Positions 34,737 through 43,505 of a stretch of DNA of 64,000 nucleotides are shown here, in pieces. How positions within the stretch are numbered: position 1 is the first letter of the stretch; each line of letters begins with the position of its first letter. The stretch lies in assembly GCF_026420845.1 (NCBI RefSeq), contig NZ_JAOWCB010000018.1:1-64000 (forward strand), in the 5' to 3' direction. The translations under genes were made by a program, and so were the position numbers. Below the pieces are notes generated by a model. That model did no database searches, was not told the origin of the DNA, and saw only the letters and a list, made by a program, of their open reading frames with translations. Source of the DNA: Streptomyces sp. PR69 (GTDB taxonomy: Bacteria; Actinomycetota; Actinomycetes; Streptomycetales; Streptomycetaceae).

Positions 34737-34770
34737 AAAAAACCCCTCGTGCCGTAAGGCAAGCGAGGGG
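34737..34770 (-). terminator. Attenuator terminator of ilvBNC
   Basis: On the minus strand CCCCTCGC...GCGAGGGG-type arms (34770-34764 with 34749-34743), extended by TGCC/GGCA, enclose GTAA-type loop bases and run into six U residues (34742-34737). It lies about 45 bases after the leader-peptide stop and 52 bases before ilvB, the classic amino-acid attenuator layout. Confidence 0.88.
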
Positions 34771-34813
34771 AGCGCGCCGGTGATGGTCTGCAGTGCCCAT
34801 ACGAGGGCCCTGC

Positions 34814-34855
34814 TCAGCCGACGCGCTTTCCAAGTACGAGAATTCGGGTGCGCAT
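34814..34855 (-). CDS. ilvB leader peptide
   Basis: The 14-codon ORF reads MRTRILVLGKRVG, with consecutive Ile-Leu-Val-Leu codons, the amino acids made by the downstream operon. GGGGAGAGGG precedes the ATG by seven or more bases. Ribosome stalling at these codons under starvation would favour an antiterminator over the hairpin at 34737-34770. This is the attenuation arrangement described for actinobacterial ilvB operons. A CATAAT -10-like box lies on the minus strand at 34918-34913, inside the end of the upstream cdgC gene. Confidence 0.88.
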   Translation of the reverse strand: MRTRILVLGKRVG

Positions 34856-34888
34856 GGCACAGACCCTCTCCCCGGCGCACCGTCACTG

Positions 34889-37800
34889 TCAAGAGGGTGG
34901 GACACGCGTCTCATTATGTGAGCCAGTGCGCGCGCCGGGGAGGGTGGGGCCGGTGCGGCCGGGGACGGCGGTCCCGACGACGGCGTAGCCGGAGGCGGCG
35001 GTCTCGGCCGGCGGACCCGCCGTCGCGGGTCCCGGCAGCGGGACTGCCGGCGCCGGCGCTCCGGGGGCCGCGGAGGCGGACACGCCCGGACCTGAGGCCA
35101 CAGGCCCGCCGGCCTCTGCGGCGGCGCTCGCGGACGCGGGACAGGGCAGCCCCGGCTCCGCCGGCCGGGGCAGCGGCCCGGCGACCGCATGGCCGCCGGA
35201 AACGGGGGGCCCGGACGCCCCGGAGCCGGGCGGCCCCGACTCCGGCCTCGCCGACGCCGAACCCCCCAGCCGTGAGCCCCCCGGAGCGGCGCTCGCGGGC
35301 GCGGCGGAGCCCGGCACCGGGGCCGCCGCCCGCGCCTCCCCCGAAGCCACAGCCCCCGGCCCCACGGGCCGAGGCAGCGGCCCCGCGACCGAATGACCGC
35401 CGGTAACAGGGGGCCCCGGCACACCGGAGCCGGATGTCGCAGAGCCCGAGGCGGTGACGGCAGCGGCCGAGGCCCCTGGCCGTGAAGCCCCGGGAACAGC
35501 GCTCGCGGACGACGCCGGAATCCCCAGCCCCGATGCCCCCGGAGCGGCGCTCAGGGACGCGGCGGAGCCCGGCACCGGGGCCGCCGCCCTCGCCTCCCCC
35601 GAAGCCACAGCCCCCGGCCCCACGGGCCGAGGCAGCGGCCCCGCGACCGAATGGCCGCCGGAAACGGGGGGCCCGGACGCCCCGGAGCCGGGTGCCGCGG
35701 AGGCGGTCGCCATGGACCCTGGGACCGGTGATCCGGGTACCGAGCGGGAGACCGCGGAGGCGGTGACCGCTTGGGTCCGCGCTCCGGGGACGGCGCTCGC
35801 GGGGCCGGGGGGCGCGGACAGCGCGGGGGCGGGGGCGCGCAGCACCGGTGCGGCGATTCCCTGCGGCACCGGGTACTCGCCCCTGACCAGGGCGCGGCGC
35901 AGGCGGTACTCGTCCAGGGCGCCCGAGAACGCCATGCCCTGGGCATGCGTGCATCCCATGGCGCGCAGCGCGAGCACCTGCTCGGGTACGTCCACCCCGT
36001 CGGCCACGGACTCCATGCCCAGATCGCAGGCGATGCGCAGCAGGCCCGCCGTGATCTTGTGCAGCCGGGCGGATTCGACGACGCCTTCCACCAGCCCGCG
36101 GTCGAGCTTGAGGACGTCCACGGGAAGCCTGCGCAGGGCGTTGATCGCCGCGTAGCCGCTGCCGAAGCCGTCCAGGGCGATCCGGACGCCGAGCGTGCGC
36201 AGGGCGGTGAGCCGCTGCTCCAGCTCGTCGAAGGAGATCCGCGGGTCGCTGTCGGCCAGCTCGATCACCAGGCCGCCGGCGGGGAGTTCGTACCGGGTGA
36301 GGAGCGCCTCGACCGAGCCGAGCGGCAGGGACTTGTCCAGCAGCCGGCGGGCCGGGATGCGTACGGACACGGGGGTGCGATGGCCCTGCCGGGCCCGCTC
36401 GGCCGCCTGCCGGACGGCTTCTTCGAGCATCCAGCGGCCGAGTTCCGCGGTGCGGTCGTGCTCGCCCCGTGCTCCGTCGCCGCGGCCGCCCTCTCCTCGG
36501 ACGCCGTCACCGCGGCCGCCGTCCTCGGCGACGCGCAGGAACTCGGCGGGGGTGAACAAGATGCCCTTGGCGGAGCGCCAGCGCGGCTGGGCCGCGACCG
36601 CGGTGACCCGGCCGGTGGACAGACTCACCACGGGCTGGTGCAGCAGGGTGAACTCCCCGTCGTGCAGGGCGCTGCGCAGCCGGGTGGCCAGCTCGGTGCG
36701 GCGTACGGCCTCGGCCTGGAGCTGGGGTGCGTACAGCTCGACGCGGTTCTTGCCGGCGGCCTTGGCGCGGTACATCGCGAGGTCGGCGTTGCGCATAAGG
36801 CTGGTGGGGCTGATGTCGGGCTCGGCGAAGGCCACGCCGATGGAGGCCGCCACCCGGACATCGTTGCCGTCGATGCGGTACGGCTGGGAGAGGGTCACCC
36901 GCAGCCGGTCGGCGATCTCGCAGACCTGGCGCTCGCGCGCGGCCCGGTCGCGGCCGCCGTCGCCGACGATGAGGGCGGCGAACTCGTCGCCGCCGAGCCG
37001 GGCGGCGGTGTCGGCGGCCCGGACGGAGTCGGAGAGCCGGCGGGCGGCCTGGATCAGCAGCTCGTCGCCCGCCTGGTGGCCGAGGCGGTCATTGACGCCC
37101 TTGAAGCCGTCGAGGTCGATGAAGAGCACGGCGGTGCCGGGGTCGCCGGAACGGCGTCCGGTCAGGGCCTGGCGGACCCGCTCGGTGAACAGGGAGCGGT
37201 TGGGCAGATCGGTGAGCGGGTCGTGCTCGGCGTTGTGCTGGAGCTGCGCCTGCAGGCGCACCCGCTCGGTGACATCGCGGCTGTTGAAGATCAGGCCGCC
37301 CTGGTGGCGGTTGACGGTGGACTCGACGTTGAGCCACTCGCCGCTGCCGGACTTGAAGCGGCACTCGATCCGGGTGGTCGGCTCCTCCGCGGCGGGCGCG
37401 GCGAGGAACCGCCGCACCTCGTGGACGACGCGCCCCAGGTCGGCCGGGTGGATGAGGCTGGCCAGCTCGGAGCCGATCAGCTCGTCCGCGTCGCGCCCGT
37501 AGACGCCGGAGGCGGCGGGGCTGACGTACCGCAGCACTCCGGTGGGTGCGGCGATCATGATGACATCGCTGGACCCCTGGACCAGGGAGCGGAAGTGCTT
37601 CTCCTGCTGGGCCAGTTCATGGGTGAGGGCGATGTTGTCGAGCAGCATGATGCCCTGCCGTACGACCAGGGCGAGCACGACCGCGCAGCCGGTGAGGACG
37701 ACGACGCGGTCGACCCGCCGGCCTTCGATCACGTTGTAGAGGATGCCGAGGGTGCAGACCGCCGCCGCGAGGTACGGGGTGAGGGCGGCCAGCGAGCTGG

Positions 37801-38683
37801 CGATCGGGCGGCTGGAGTGCCGCGCCTGCCGGGGGCCGCGCTGGGCGGCGGCGCTCCCCTGCGGCTGCAGCGGCCGGCGCGGGCCCCATGGGGCGTAGGC
37901 CAGCAGCAGCGAGCCGGCGAACCAGCCCGCGTCGAGCAGCTGTCCGGAGCGGTAGCTCTCCCGCAGCAGCGGGGAGGTGAACAGTGCGTCGCACAGCACG
38001 GTGAGCGCGAGTGCGGCGATGGCCGTGTTGACGGCGGAGCGGTTGGCGGCCGAGCGCTTGAAGTGCAGCGCCAGGACCATGCTGACGAGCACGATGTCCA
38101 GGAGGGGGTAGGCGAGGGAGAGGGCGGCGGGGGCCACGCTCTGGCCCTGCACCTGGGCCGTGTGCGCGAGGGCGAGGCTCCAGGAGAGGGTCAGCAGCGA
38201 GCCTCCGATGAGCCAGGCGTCCAGGCTGAGGCAGACCCAGCCGGCCCTGGTGACGGGGCGCTTGGCGAGCACCAGCAGCCCGACGATGGCGGGCGGTGCG
38301 AAGCACAGGAAGAACAGATCCGCGATGGAGGGGCTGGGCACTTCGCGGCCGAGCACGACCTCGTACCAGCCCCAGACGGCGTTGCCGCAGGCGGCCATGG
38401 CGGAGGAGAGCGCGAACAGCAGCCAGGCCGGCTGGAAACGGCCCCGGTGTGTGCGCGCGTAGACGTAACAGGACCCGGCTGCGACCAGGGCGGCGGCGCT
38501 CAGTCCGAAGTCGCCCATGATCAGCGCCAGTGTGGGCGACCCCCAGCCGAGGGCCGCGCCGACGCCGTATCCGGCACACAGGCCGGCCAGCAGAAGCTGC
38601 AGCAGCACGCCCCGGCCGGCGGGGCTCGCCGCCGGACCGCTGGGCACGCTCTGCCGCGCCATGAGCGCCCCCGGGGCGCTCAT
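34889..38683 (-). CDS. cdgC: Membrane GGDEF-EAL protein with degenerate EAL domain and long repetitive tail
   Basis: The 1264-residue protein has a multi-helix membrane domain (about residues 20-330), a PAS domain (about 358-475), a GGDEF diguanylate cyclase domain with intact GGDEF at about 564, and an EAL-like domain (about 675-930). The EAL signature reads AAQ and DDFGTGY reads LDGFGSGY, so phosphodiesterase activity is unlikely; the cyclase should be active. Residues about 935-1264 form an Ala/Pro/Gly/Ser tail with near-identical 86-residue repeats. ATG 38683 has GGAGG six bases upstream. By position next to ilvB it corresponds, from memory, to CdgC of Streptomyces. The gene ends 34 bp before the ilvB leader ATG. 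Confidence 0.85.
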   Translation of the reverse strand: MSAPGALMARQSVPSGPAASPAGRGVLLQLLLAGLCAGYGVGAALGWGSPTLALIMGDFGLSAAALVAAGSCYVYARTHRGRFQPAWLLFALSSAMAACGNAVWGWYEVVLGREVPSPSIADLFFLCFAPPAIVGLLVLAKRPVTRAGWVCLSLDAWLIGGSLLTLSWSLALAHTAQVQGQSVAPAALSLAYPLLDIVLVSMVLALHFKRSAANRSAVNTAIAALALTVLCDALFTSPLLRESYRSGQLLDAGWFAGSLLLAYAPWGPRRPLQPQGSAAAQRGPRQARHSSRPIASSLAALTPYLAAAVCTLGILYNVIEGRRVDRVVVLTGCAVVLALVVRQGIMLLDNIALTHELAQQEKHFRSLVQGSSDVIMIAAPTGVLRYVSPAASGVYGRDADELIGSELASLIHPADLGRVVHEVRRFLAAPAAEEPTTRIECRFKSGSGEWLNVESTVNRHQGGLIFNSRDVTERVRLQAQLQHNAEHDPLTDLPNRSLFTERVRQALTGRRSGDPGTAVLFIDLDGFKGVNDRLGHQAGDELLIQAARRLSDSVRAADTAARLGGDEFAALIVGDGGRDRAARERQVCEIADRLRVTLSQPYRIDGNDVRVAASIGVAFAEPDISPTSLMRNADLAMYRAKAAGKNRVELYAPQLQAEAVRRTELATRLRSALHDGEFTLLHQPVVSLSTGRVTAVAAQPRWRSAKGILFTPAEFLRVAEDGGRGDGVRGEGGRGDGARGEHDRTAELGRWMLEEAVRQAAERARQGHRTPVSVRIPARRLLDKSLPLGSVEALLTRYELPAGGLVIELADSDPRISFDELEQRLTALRTLGVRIALDGFGSGYAAINALRRLPVDVLKLDRGLVEGVVESARLHKITAGLLRIACDLGMESVADGVDVPEQVLALRAMGCTHAQGMAFSGALDEYRLRRALVRGEYPVPQGIAAPVLRAPAPALSAPPGPASAVPGARTQAVTASAVSRSVPGSPVPGSMATASAAPGSGASGPPVSGGHSVAGPLPRPVGPGAVASGEARAAAPVPGSAASLSAAPGASGLGIPASSASAVPGASRPGASAAAVTASGSATSGSGVPGPPVTGGHSVAGPLPRPVGPGAVASGEARAAAPVPGSAAPASAAPGGSRLGGSASARPESGPPGSGASGPPVSGGHAVAGPLPRPAEPGLPCPASASAAAEAGGPVASGPGVSASAAPGAPAPAVPLPGPATAGPPAETAASGYAVVGTAVPGRTGPTLPGARTGSHNETRVPPS
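35160..35692 (-). repeat. 258-bp coding repeat in the cdgC tail
   Basis: The block at 35281-35418 recurs 258 bp away at 35539-35676 with only a few mismatches; a third, partial copy spans about 35160-35230. Each encodes GGHSVAGPLPRPVGPGAVAS or a close variant. The offset is a multiple of three, so the frame is kept. Confidence 0.85.
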
Positions 38684-39103
38684 CGCCGGCCTCCGCCGGC
38701 GACCGGATTCCAGCGCTCCGGATGGCGGCGCGCCACCGGGGCAGGGCCCGGCCATGGCCGGAATCTGCGCGTCGGTGCGCGCGAGGGTCGCCGTCGGCCG
38801 CCTCGCCGCGTCGGATGGTTGGTCCAGTGGCCGTGCATCGCCAGTCGCCCCCCTCAAAGTCTGATCGGCAGTCAGGTCGCTTGCCGGTACCGCCCCATGC
38901 CGGTGCAGCCCCCGGTCGGGACGATACACCAGGACGGTCACTCAGGGACATAGGCGCTCTACTCTGTGTGACCGTGATCAGCGGTTCCGGCACGCAGCGC
39001 ATTCGGGTGATTTCACACGGTGTCCGGACGGGGCGTGCGGGCGGCAAGTGCCGGGGGTGACCTGCGATGACGCTGGGTGAAACGGGCTTCCCGACGGCGC
39101 GGG

Positions 39104-40051
39104 TCAGGTCGTGAGCAGCACGTTGGACAGCGGTTCGGCTGCGGCGAAGCGGGTCAGCTGAGCCGCGAGCAGCCGCTTGGCGCGGGGCCAGAACGCCGAG
39201 GTGGAACCGCCCACATGAGGGCTGATCAGCACCCCGGGCGCATGCCAGAGCGGATGGCCGGCGGGCAGCGGCTCAGGGTCGGTGACGTCCAGGGCCGCGG
39301 TGATGCGCCCGCTCTCCGTCTCGGCGAGCAGCGCCTTGGTGTCCACGACGGGGCCGCGGGCCACGTTGACCAGCAGCGCTCCGTCCTTCATCCGGGCCAG
39401 GAAGTCGGCGCCGGCGAGGCCGCGGGTGGCCTCCGTGAGGGGCGTGGAGAGGATCACCACATCCGCTTCGGGGAGCAGCGACGGCAAATCGGAGAGTGCA
39501 TGCACAAAACCGCGCGCCGTGTTGCGCTCAGAGCGCGCGATGCGCGCCACCCGCGCGCACTCAAAGGGCACGAGCCTGTCCTCGATGGCCGCGCCGATGG
39601 AGCCGTACCCGACGATGAGCACGGACTTGTCGGCGAGCGCGGGATAAAAGCCGGGCCGCCATTCCTCCTGGTCCTGGCATCGTATGAAGCCGGGCAGTCC
39701 GCGCAGGGAGGCGAGGATCAGGGCGAGGGTGAGCTCGGCGGTGGACGCCTCGTGCACTCCCCTGGCATTGCACAGGCGCACGCCGGCGCGGAGAGCGCCG
39801 AGCCCGGGCTGCACATGATCGATGCCCGCGGAGAGGGTCTGGACGACCTGTACGGATGACATCCGGGCCAGCGGCCGGACGGCGGTCTCCATGGGCTTCA
39901 GATAGGGCACGACGTAGAAGGCGCAGTCCGCGGGGTCCGCGGGGAACTCCTCGCCGCCGTCCCAGAAGCGGTAGGTCAGTCCCGCCGCGGCGGGATCGGG
40001 GAGACCGGCTATCTCATCGGCCGCGAACGGCAGCCATACATCCGAAGTCAT
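39104..40051 (-). CDS. D-2-hydroxyacid dehydrogenase family protein
   Basis: The 315-residue NAD(P)-dependent enzyme has the C-terminal part of the D-2-hydroxyacid dehydrogenase fold: VLIVGYGSIGAAIEDRL (about 145-161) binds the nucleotide, VNVARGPVVDT carries the Arg, LDVTDPEPLPAGHPLW the Glu, and SPHVGGST the catalytic His. The N-terminal substrate domain shows QTLSAGIDHV and the GVHEASTAELTLALIL helix. It is shorter than SerA and lacks ACT domains. The substrate could be glyoxylate, hydroxypyruvate or another 2-oxo acid; sequence alone does not decide. The start at 40051 is 74 bp from the divergent aldo/keto reductase. Confidence 0.88.
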   Translation of the reverse strand: MTSDVWLPFAADEIAGLPDPAAAGLTYRFWDGGEEFPADPADCAFYVVPYLKPMETAVRPLARMSSVQVVQTLSAGIDHVQPGLGALRAGVRLCNARGVHEASTAELTLALILASLRGLPGFIRCQDQEEWRPGFYPALADKSVLIVGYGSIGAAIEDRLVPFECARVARIARSERNTARGFVHALSDLPSLLPEADVVILSTPLTEATRGLAGADFLARMKDGALLVNVARGPVVDTKALLAETESGRITAALDVTDPEPLPAGHPLWHAPGVLISPHVGGSTSAFWPRAKRLLAAQLTRFAAAEPLSNVLLTT

Positions 40052-40125
40052 GGCCCGAGGCTACGCGAAGAGTGATCAGCGGCATTGGTTACTTTGGGGT
40101 GCGGCCAAGGGAGGGGTACGGGGAG

Positions 40126-41181
40126 TTGGAGCGCAGGACAATCGGTGCGGCAGCCCTCGAGGTGGGCGCGATCGGGCTTGGCTGTATGCCGATGAGCTGG
40201 GCGTACAGCAGCTCCCAGCAGCGCGGGGACCGCTCGCTGCGCACGGTGCACACCGCGCTGGACGCCGGCTCGACCCTGCTCGACACGGCCGACATGTACG
40301 GCCCCTTCACCAATGAGCTGCTCATCGGCCGGGTGCTCAGACAGCGGCGGCACGATGCCTTCGTCTCCACCAAGGTGGGGCTGCTGGCAGGAGATCAGCA
40401 TGTGGTGGCAAACGGCAGGCCGGGGTACGTCAAGCGCGCGTGCGACGCCTCGCTGCGCCGGCTGCAGACCGATGTGATCGATCTCTATCAGCTGCACCGT
40501 GCGGACCCCGAGGTGCCGGTCGAGGAGACCTGGGGGGCGATGGCCGAGCTGGTGAGCGCCGGGAAGGTGCGGGCGCTCGGGCTGTGTGCGGTGGGCGCGC
40601 GGGCCGCCCGCCGTGCGGGGCCGGCAGGCGGCGGCCGTTCCGGGGCCGAGCGGGCGGGCGGGAAGCGGGCCGCACCGGCCGATCTGTACGAGCAAACGAT
40701 CCGCCAGCTCGAACGCGTACAGCAGGTCTTCCCGGTGAGCGCGGTGCAGGCCGAGCTGTCGGTGTGGTCGCCCGAGGCCCTGGTGCGGCTGCTGCCCTGG
40801 TGTACGGCGCGCGGCGTCGGCTTTCTGGCGGCGATGCCGCTGGGGAACGGGTTCCTCACCGGCACCCTCACCCCCGGGCAGGGGTTCGAGCCGGATGATG
40901 TGCGCGCCCGGCACCCCCGGTTCACCGCCGAGATGATGGCGGCGAACCAGCCCATCGTGGCCGGGCTGCGGCGCATCGCCGAGCGGCATGGACCAGGTGC
41001 GACCCCGGCCGGGGTGGCGCTGGCGTGGGTGCTGGCGCAGGGGCCCCATGTGGTGGCCGTGCCGGGGGCGAAGCGTGAGGAGTGGGCGGCGCAGAACGCG
41101 GGCGCGGCGTCGCTGCGGCTCTCCCCGTACGACCTGGCCGAGATCGCTCAGCTGCCCCCGGCCCGGGGATCCTGGGACTAG
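40126..41181 (+). CDS. Aldo/keto reductase
   Basis: The 351-residue TIM-barrel oxidoreductase has the catalytic tetrad of the family: Asp and Tyr in LLDTADMYGPFTNE, Lys in VSTKVGLL and His in DLYQLHRADPEVP. It should reduce carbonyl compounds with NADPH. TTG 40126 was chosen, with AGGGAGGGG nine bases upstream, giving the expected start MERRTIGAAALEVGAIGLGC; GTG or ATG starts further upstream would add residues unlike the family. A Gly/Arg/Ala-rich insertion near residues 158-187 (RAGPAGGGRSGAERAGG) interrupts the barrel and is probably a surface loop. The substrate is unknown. Confidence 0.88.
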   Translation: MERRTIGAAALEVGAIGLGCMPMSWAYSSSQQRGDRSLRTVHTALDAGSTLLDTADMYGPFTNELLIGRVLRQRRHDAFVSTKVGLLAGDQHVVANGRPGYVKRACDASLRRLQTDVIDLYQLHRADPEVPVEETWGAMAELVSAGKVRALGLCAVGARAARRAGPAGGGRSGAERAGGKRAAPADLYEQTIRQLERVQQVFPVSAVQAELSVWSPEALVRLLPWCTARGVGFLAAMPLGNGFLTGTLTPGQGFEPDDVRARHPRFTAEMMAANQPIVAGLRRIAERHGPGATPAGVALAWVLAQGPHVVAVPGAKREEWAAQNAGAASLRLSPYDLAEIAQLPPARGSWD

Positions 41182-41200
41182 GGACCCCGGGACCAGGGGC

Positions 41201-41243
41201 CCGGGAGTGCAGGTGTCCGGGAGTGCAGGTGTCCGGGAGTGAG
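41201..41243. repeat. 16-bp tandem repeat, about 2.5 copies
   Basis: CCGGGAGTGCAGGTGT begins at 41201 and 41217, with a partial third copy at 41233. It lies just after the aldo/keto reductase stop; no function is visible. Confidence 0.75.
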
Positions 41244-41360
41244 CGGCACAAGGCGCTGCGTTCTTGTAAGAAGGACCGGTCAGCGTGATCGCCCCATGGG
41301 ACGCCGAAGTGCGCCCGGGCCGCGGAAGTGCGCCCCGGGCCGTCGAAGGGATTGCCAGCC

Positions 41361-42539
41361 GTGAAACGTCCTCAAGTGACGGCCTTGCGCGCCGCCGTGT
41401 GCGCCGCCGTGCTGCTGCTCGCCGCCGGATGCTCCTCCGGGGAGGGCGGGGACCCGGCCGGCGGACAGGGGACGGCGTCGTCCGGCGCGGCCTCTCCTTC
41501 GCCGACGGCGACCCGGTCGGACGCGGCCCCGGCGGCGCCGCCCGACAAGGGCTCGGTGACGGTGGTCTCCACCCTCACCGAGGAACTGGCGTCGCCCTGG
41601 GGGCTGGCCGCGCTTCCCGGCGGCGATCTGCTGGTCAGCTCGCGCGACGAGGGGACGATCACCCGAGTCGACGCCGAGACCGGGCAGAAGACCCTGCTCG
41701 GCTCGGTCCCGGGCGTGGCCCCCGGCGGCGAAGGCGGGCTGATGGGACTGGCCGTCTCGCCCGACTACGCCTCGGACCGCATGGTGTACGCCTACTTCAC
41801 CACGGCGTCGGACAACCGCATCGCCCGCATGCTGTACGACGAGCAGAAGCCCGCAGGACAGCAGCTCGGCGCGCCCGACACGGTCCTCCGCGGCATCCCC
41901 AAGGGCATCATCCACAACGGCGGCCGGATCGCCTTCGGCCCGGACAAGATGCTGTACGCGGGCACCGGCGAGACCGGCGACACCGGGCTGGCACAGGACA
42001 AGGAGTCCCTCGGCGGCAAGATCCTGCGGATGACCCCGGACGGCGACCCGGTGCACGGCAACCCGGAAGCGGACTCCGTCGTGTACTCCTACGGGCACCG
42101 CAATGTGCAAGGGCTCGCCTGGGACTCGCAGAACCGGCTGTGGGCGGCGGAGTTCGGCCAGAACACCTGGGACGAACTCAATCTGATCGAGCCGGGCAAG
42201 AATTACGGCTGGCCTGAAGTCGAGGGCAAGGGCGGCGAGTCCGGCTTTGTCGACCCGGTGGCGCAGTGGTCCACCGACGAGGCCTCCCCCAGCGGCATCG
42301 CCTACGCCGAGGGCTCCATCTGGATGGCGGGCCTGCGGGGCGAGCGCCTGTGGCGCATCCCGCTCGCCGGGACGGAACTCTCCGCCGACCCCCAGTCGTT
42401 CCTGGAAGGAGAGCACGGCCGCCTGCGCACGGTCCTGTCGGCAGGCGGGGACGCGGTCTGGCTCGTCACCAGCGAGACGGACACCCGAGGCACGCCCGAG
42501 GCGGGGGACGACAAGATCCTCCGGCTGGAGGTGGAATAG
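41361..42539 (+). CDS. PQQ-dependent sugar dehydrogenase, lipoprotein
   Basis: The 392-residue protein has a lipoprotein signal (LLLAAGC, lipidated Cys24), a Ser/Thr/Pro/Ala-rich linker and a six-bladed beta-propeller of the glucose/sorbosone dehydrogenase family. Typical strands are SPWGLAALPGGDLLVSSRDEG, GEGGLMGLAVSPDY, HNGGRIAFGPDKMLYAGTGE, GHRNVQGLAWDSQNRLW and EFGQNTWDELNLIEPGKNYG, which hold PQQ, Ca and substrate-binding residues. It probably oxidises aldose sugars on the outer face of the membrane; PQQ supply is unknown. The GTG at 41361 has GAAGGG ten bases upstream and gives a proper lipoprotein signal. The DUF6191 gene follows by nine bases. Confidence 0.9.
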   Translation: MKRPQVTALRAAVCAAVLLLAAGCSSGEGGDPAGGQGTASSGAASPSPTATRSDAAPAAPPDKGSVTVVSTLTEELASPWGLAALPGGDLLVSSRDEGTITRVDAETGQKTLLGSVPGVAPGGEGGLMGLAVSPDYASDRMVYAYFTTASDNRIARMLYDEQKPAGQQLGAPDTVLRGIPKGIIHNGGRIAFGPDKMLYAGTGETGDTGLAQDKESLGGKILRMTPDGDPVHGNPEADSVVYSYGHRNVQGLAWDSQNRLWAAEFGQNTWDELNLIEPGKNYGWPEVEGKGGESGFVDPVAQWSTDEASPSGIAYAEGSIWMAGLRGERLWRIPLAGTELSADPQSFLEGEHGRLRTVLSAGGDAVWLVTSETDTRGTPEAGDDKILRLEVE

Positions 42540-42548
42540 AGGGAACCG

Positions 42549-42740
42549 TTGTTCAACCTCATCGAGGAGCTCTTCGCACCGGGCCGCCGGCACACGGACG
42601 AGGAGCGCAAGCGGCTGGAGCTGACGAAGGCCGACGTCAATGACAACGACCCCACGCGCGGCCCGATAGATCTGGCCTCCGGCAAGGTCACGATCCGCCT
42701 CCAGCCGCAGGATCCGCCCGCGGACCGGCCGCATCCGTGA
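42549..42740 (+). CDS. DUF6191 family small protein
   Basis: The 63-residue protein matches a small actinobacterial family: FNLIEELFAPGRRHTDEERK, then LELTKADVNDNDPTRGPIDL and SGKVTIRL. It starts at TTG 42549 with GAGGGA five bases upstream, nine bases after the sugar dehydrogenase stop, so the two are probably co-transcribed. The function is unknown. The last 53 bases overlap, in antisense, the end of a truncated LuxR-type regulator. Confidence 0.8.
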   Translation: MFNLIEELFAPGRRHTDEERKRLELTKADVNDNDPTRGPIDLASGKVTIRLQPQDPPADRPHP

Positions 42741-43191
42741 ACAGCCGCAGGCGGTGGGCCACCGCCGCGGCCTCCCCCAGCTCCGGCAGCAGCCGGGCGA
42801 GCTCGCCCTCCTGGCCGGCGGCGGCCTCGGCGAGCTCCTCGGGGAGCCTGCGGTGCAGGGTGCGCAGGGCGGTGGAGAAGGGCGCGAACGGCAGCCCGTC
42901 CGCGCCGATCTCCACACAGCCGCCGACGGCCACGGCGGCCTCGCGGCGGCAGGCCTCGGCGATCAGCTCCTCGACGAGGCGGGTCTTGCCGACCCCCGCC
43001 TCGCCGCCGAGCAGGAGCAGCTGAGGCTCGCCTGCGGAACCCGCGGCCCCGGGGGCGTCCCCGGAGGCGCGGGCCAGCGCGGCGGTGAGCGCGGTCAGTT
43101 CGGCGGCGCGGCCGACGAACACCGGGCTGACGGACCTGTTTTCCACGCTGCCGAGCATCGCACAGGGGTACACGGCGTACTCGGCGTTCAT
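42688..43191 (-). pseudogene. Truncated LuxR-type regulator (AAA ATPase N-terminal fragment)
   Basis: From ATG 43191 (GGGAG six bases upstream) the 167-residue product gives the start of a large LAL-type regulator: VFVGRAAELTALTAALARA, the Walker A motif GGEAGVGKTRL, and GADGLPFAPFSTALRTLHRR. Complete members are 900 residues or more with a C-terminal LuxR helix-turn-helix; none of that is present, and the frame ends where DUF6191 begins on the other strand. The 3' part has been lost, apparently by a deletion that brought the two genes together. A surviving function is unlikely. Confidence 0.8.
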
Positions 43192-43344
43192 GGCGCACTC
43201 CCTGGTGACGAGATCTGCGATCGGCTGCCACCGGTTTCGGTGACGGCTTCGACTCTCGTCGGGGAGGGGGTGGGGGCGCATCGGGAGGGTGCCGGATTCT
43301 TGGGGGGTGGGGGCTGCGGGGTGCGGGCCTAAGGCGGTGGTTGC

Positions 43345-43503
43345 TCCCCTGCCCCGCCCCTTCCCGAAACTGGGGGCTCCGCCCCCAGGCCCCCGATCCT
43401 CAATCTCCCCCAGCTACCTCCCCCACAGAGGTGCCCCCAACGGGCTGGATTCTCCAGCCCCGCCGGTGATTTCAGGCGCGGGGGTCCGGGGGCGGAGCCC
43501 CCT
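43345..43503. repeat. Dispersed intergenic repeat copy between pseudogene and GNAT
   Basis: CCCCGCCCCTTCCCGAAACT is followed by the hairpin GGGGGCTCCGCCCCC and by ATCCTCAATC and CCCCGCCGG boxes, then a second GGGGGCGGAGCCCCC at the right end. It fills the 314-bp gap from 43192, in which no gene is visible, and ends three bases before the GNAT stop, so it may serve as its terminator. Confidence 0.75.
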
Positions 43504-43505
43504 GG

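Noticed and set aside
34887..34892. TTGACA (minus strand) as the ilvB -35 box
   Set aside because: No -10 hexamer lies 16-19 bases downstream; that region is the leader-peptide ribosome binding site. It is the end of the cdgC coding sequence.
35771..38953. Open frame of 1060 codons on the plus strand
   Set aside because: It is antisense to the GGDEF-EAL gene; its product is Ala/Gly/His/Arg-rich with no domain, and it exists because high third-position GC removes stop codons from the opposite strand.
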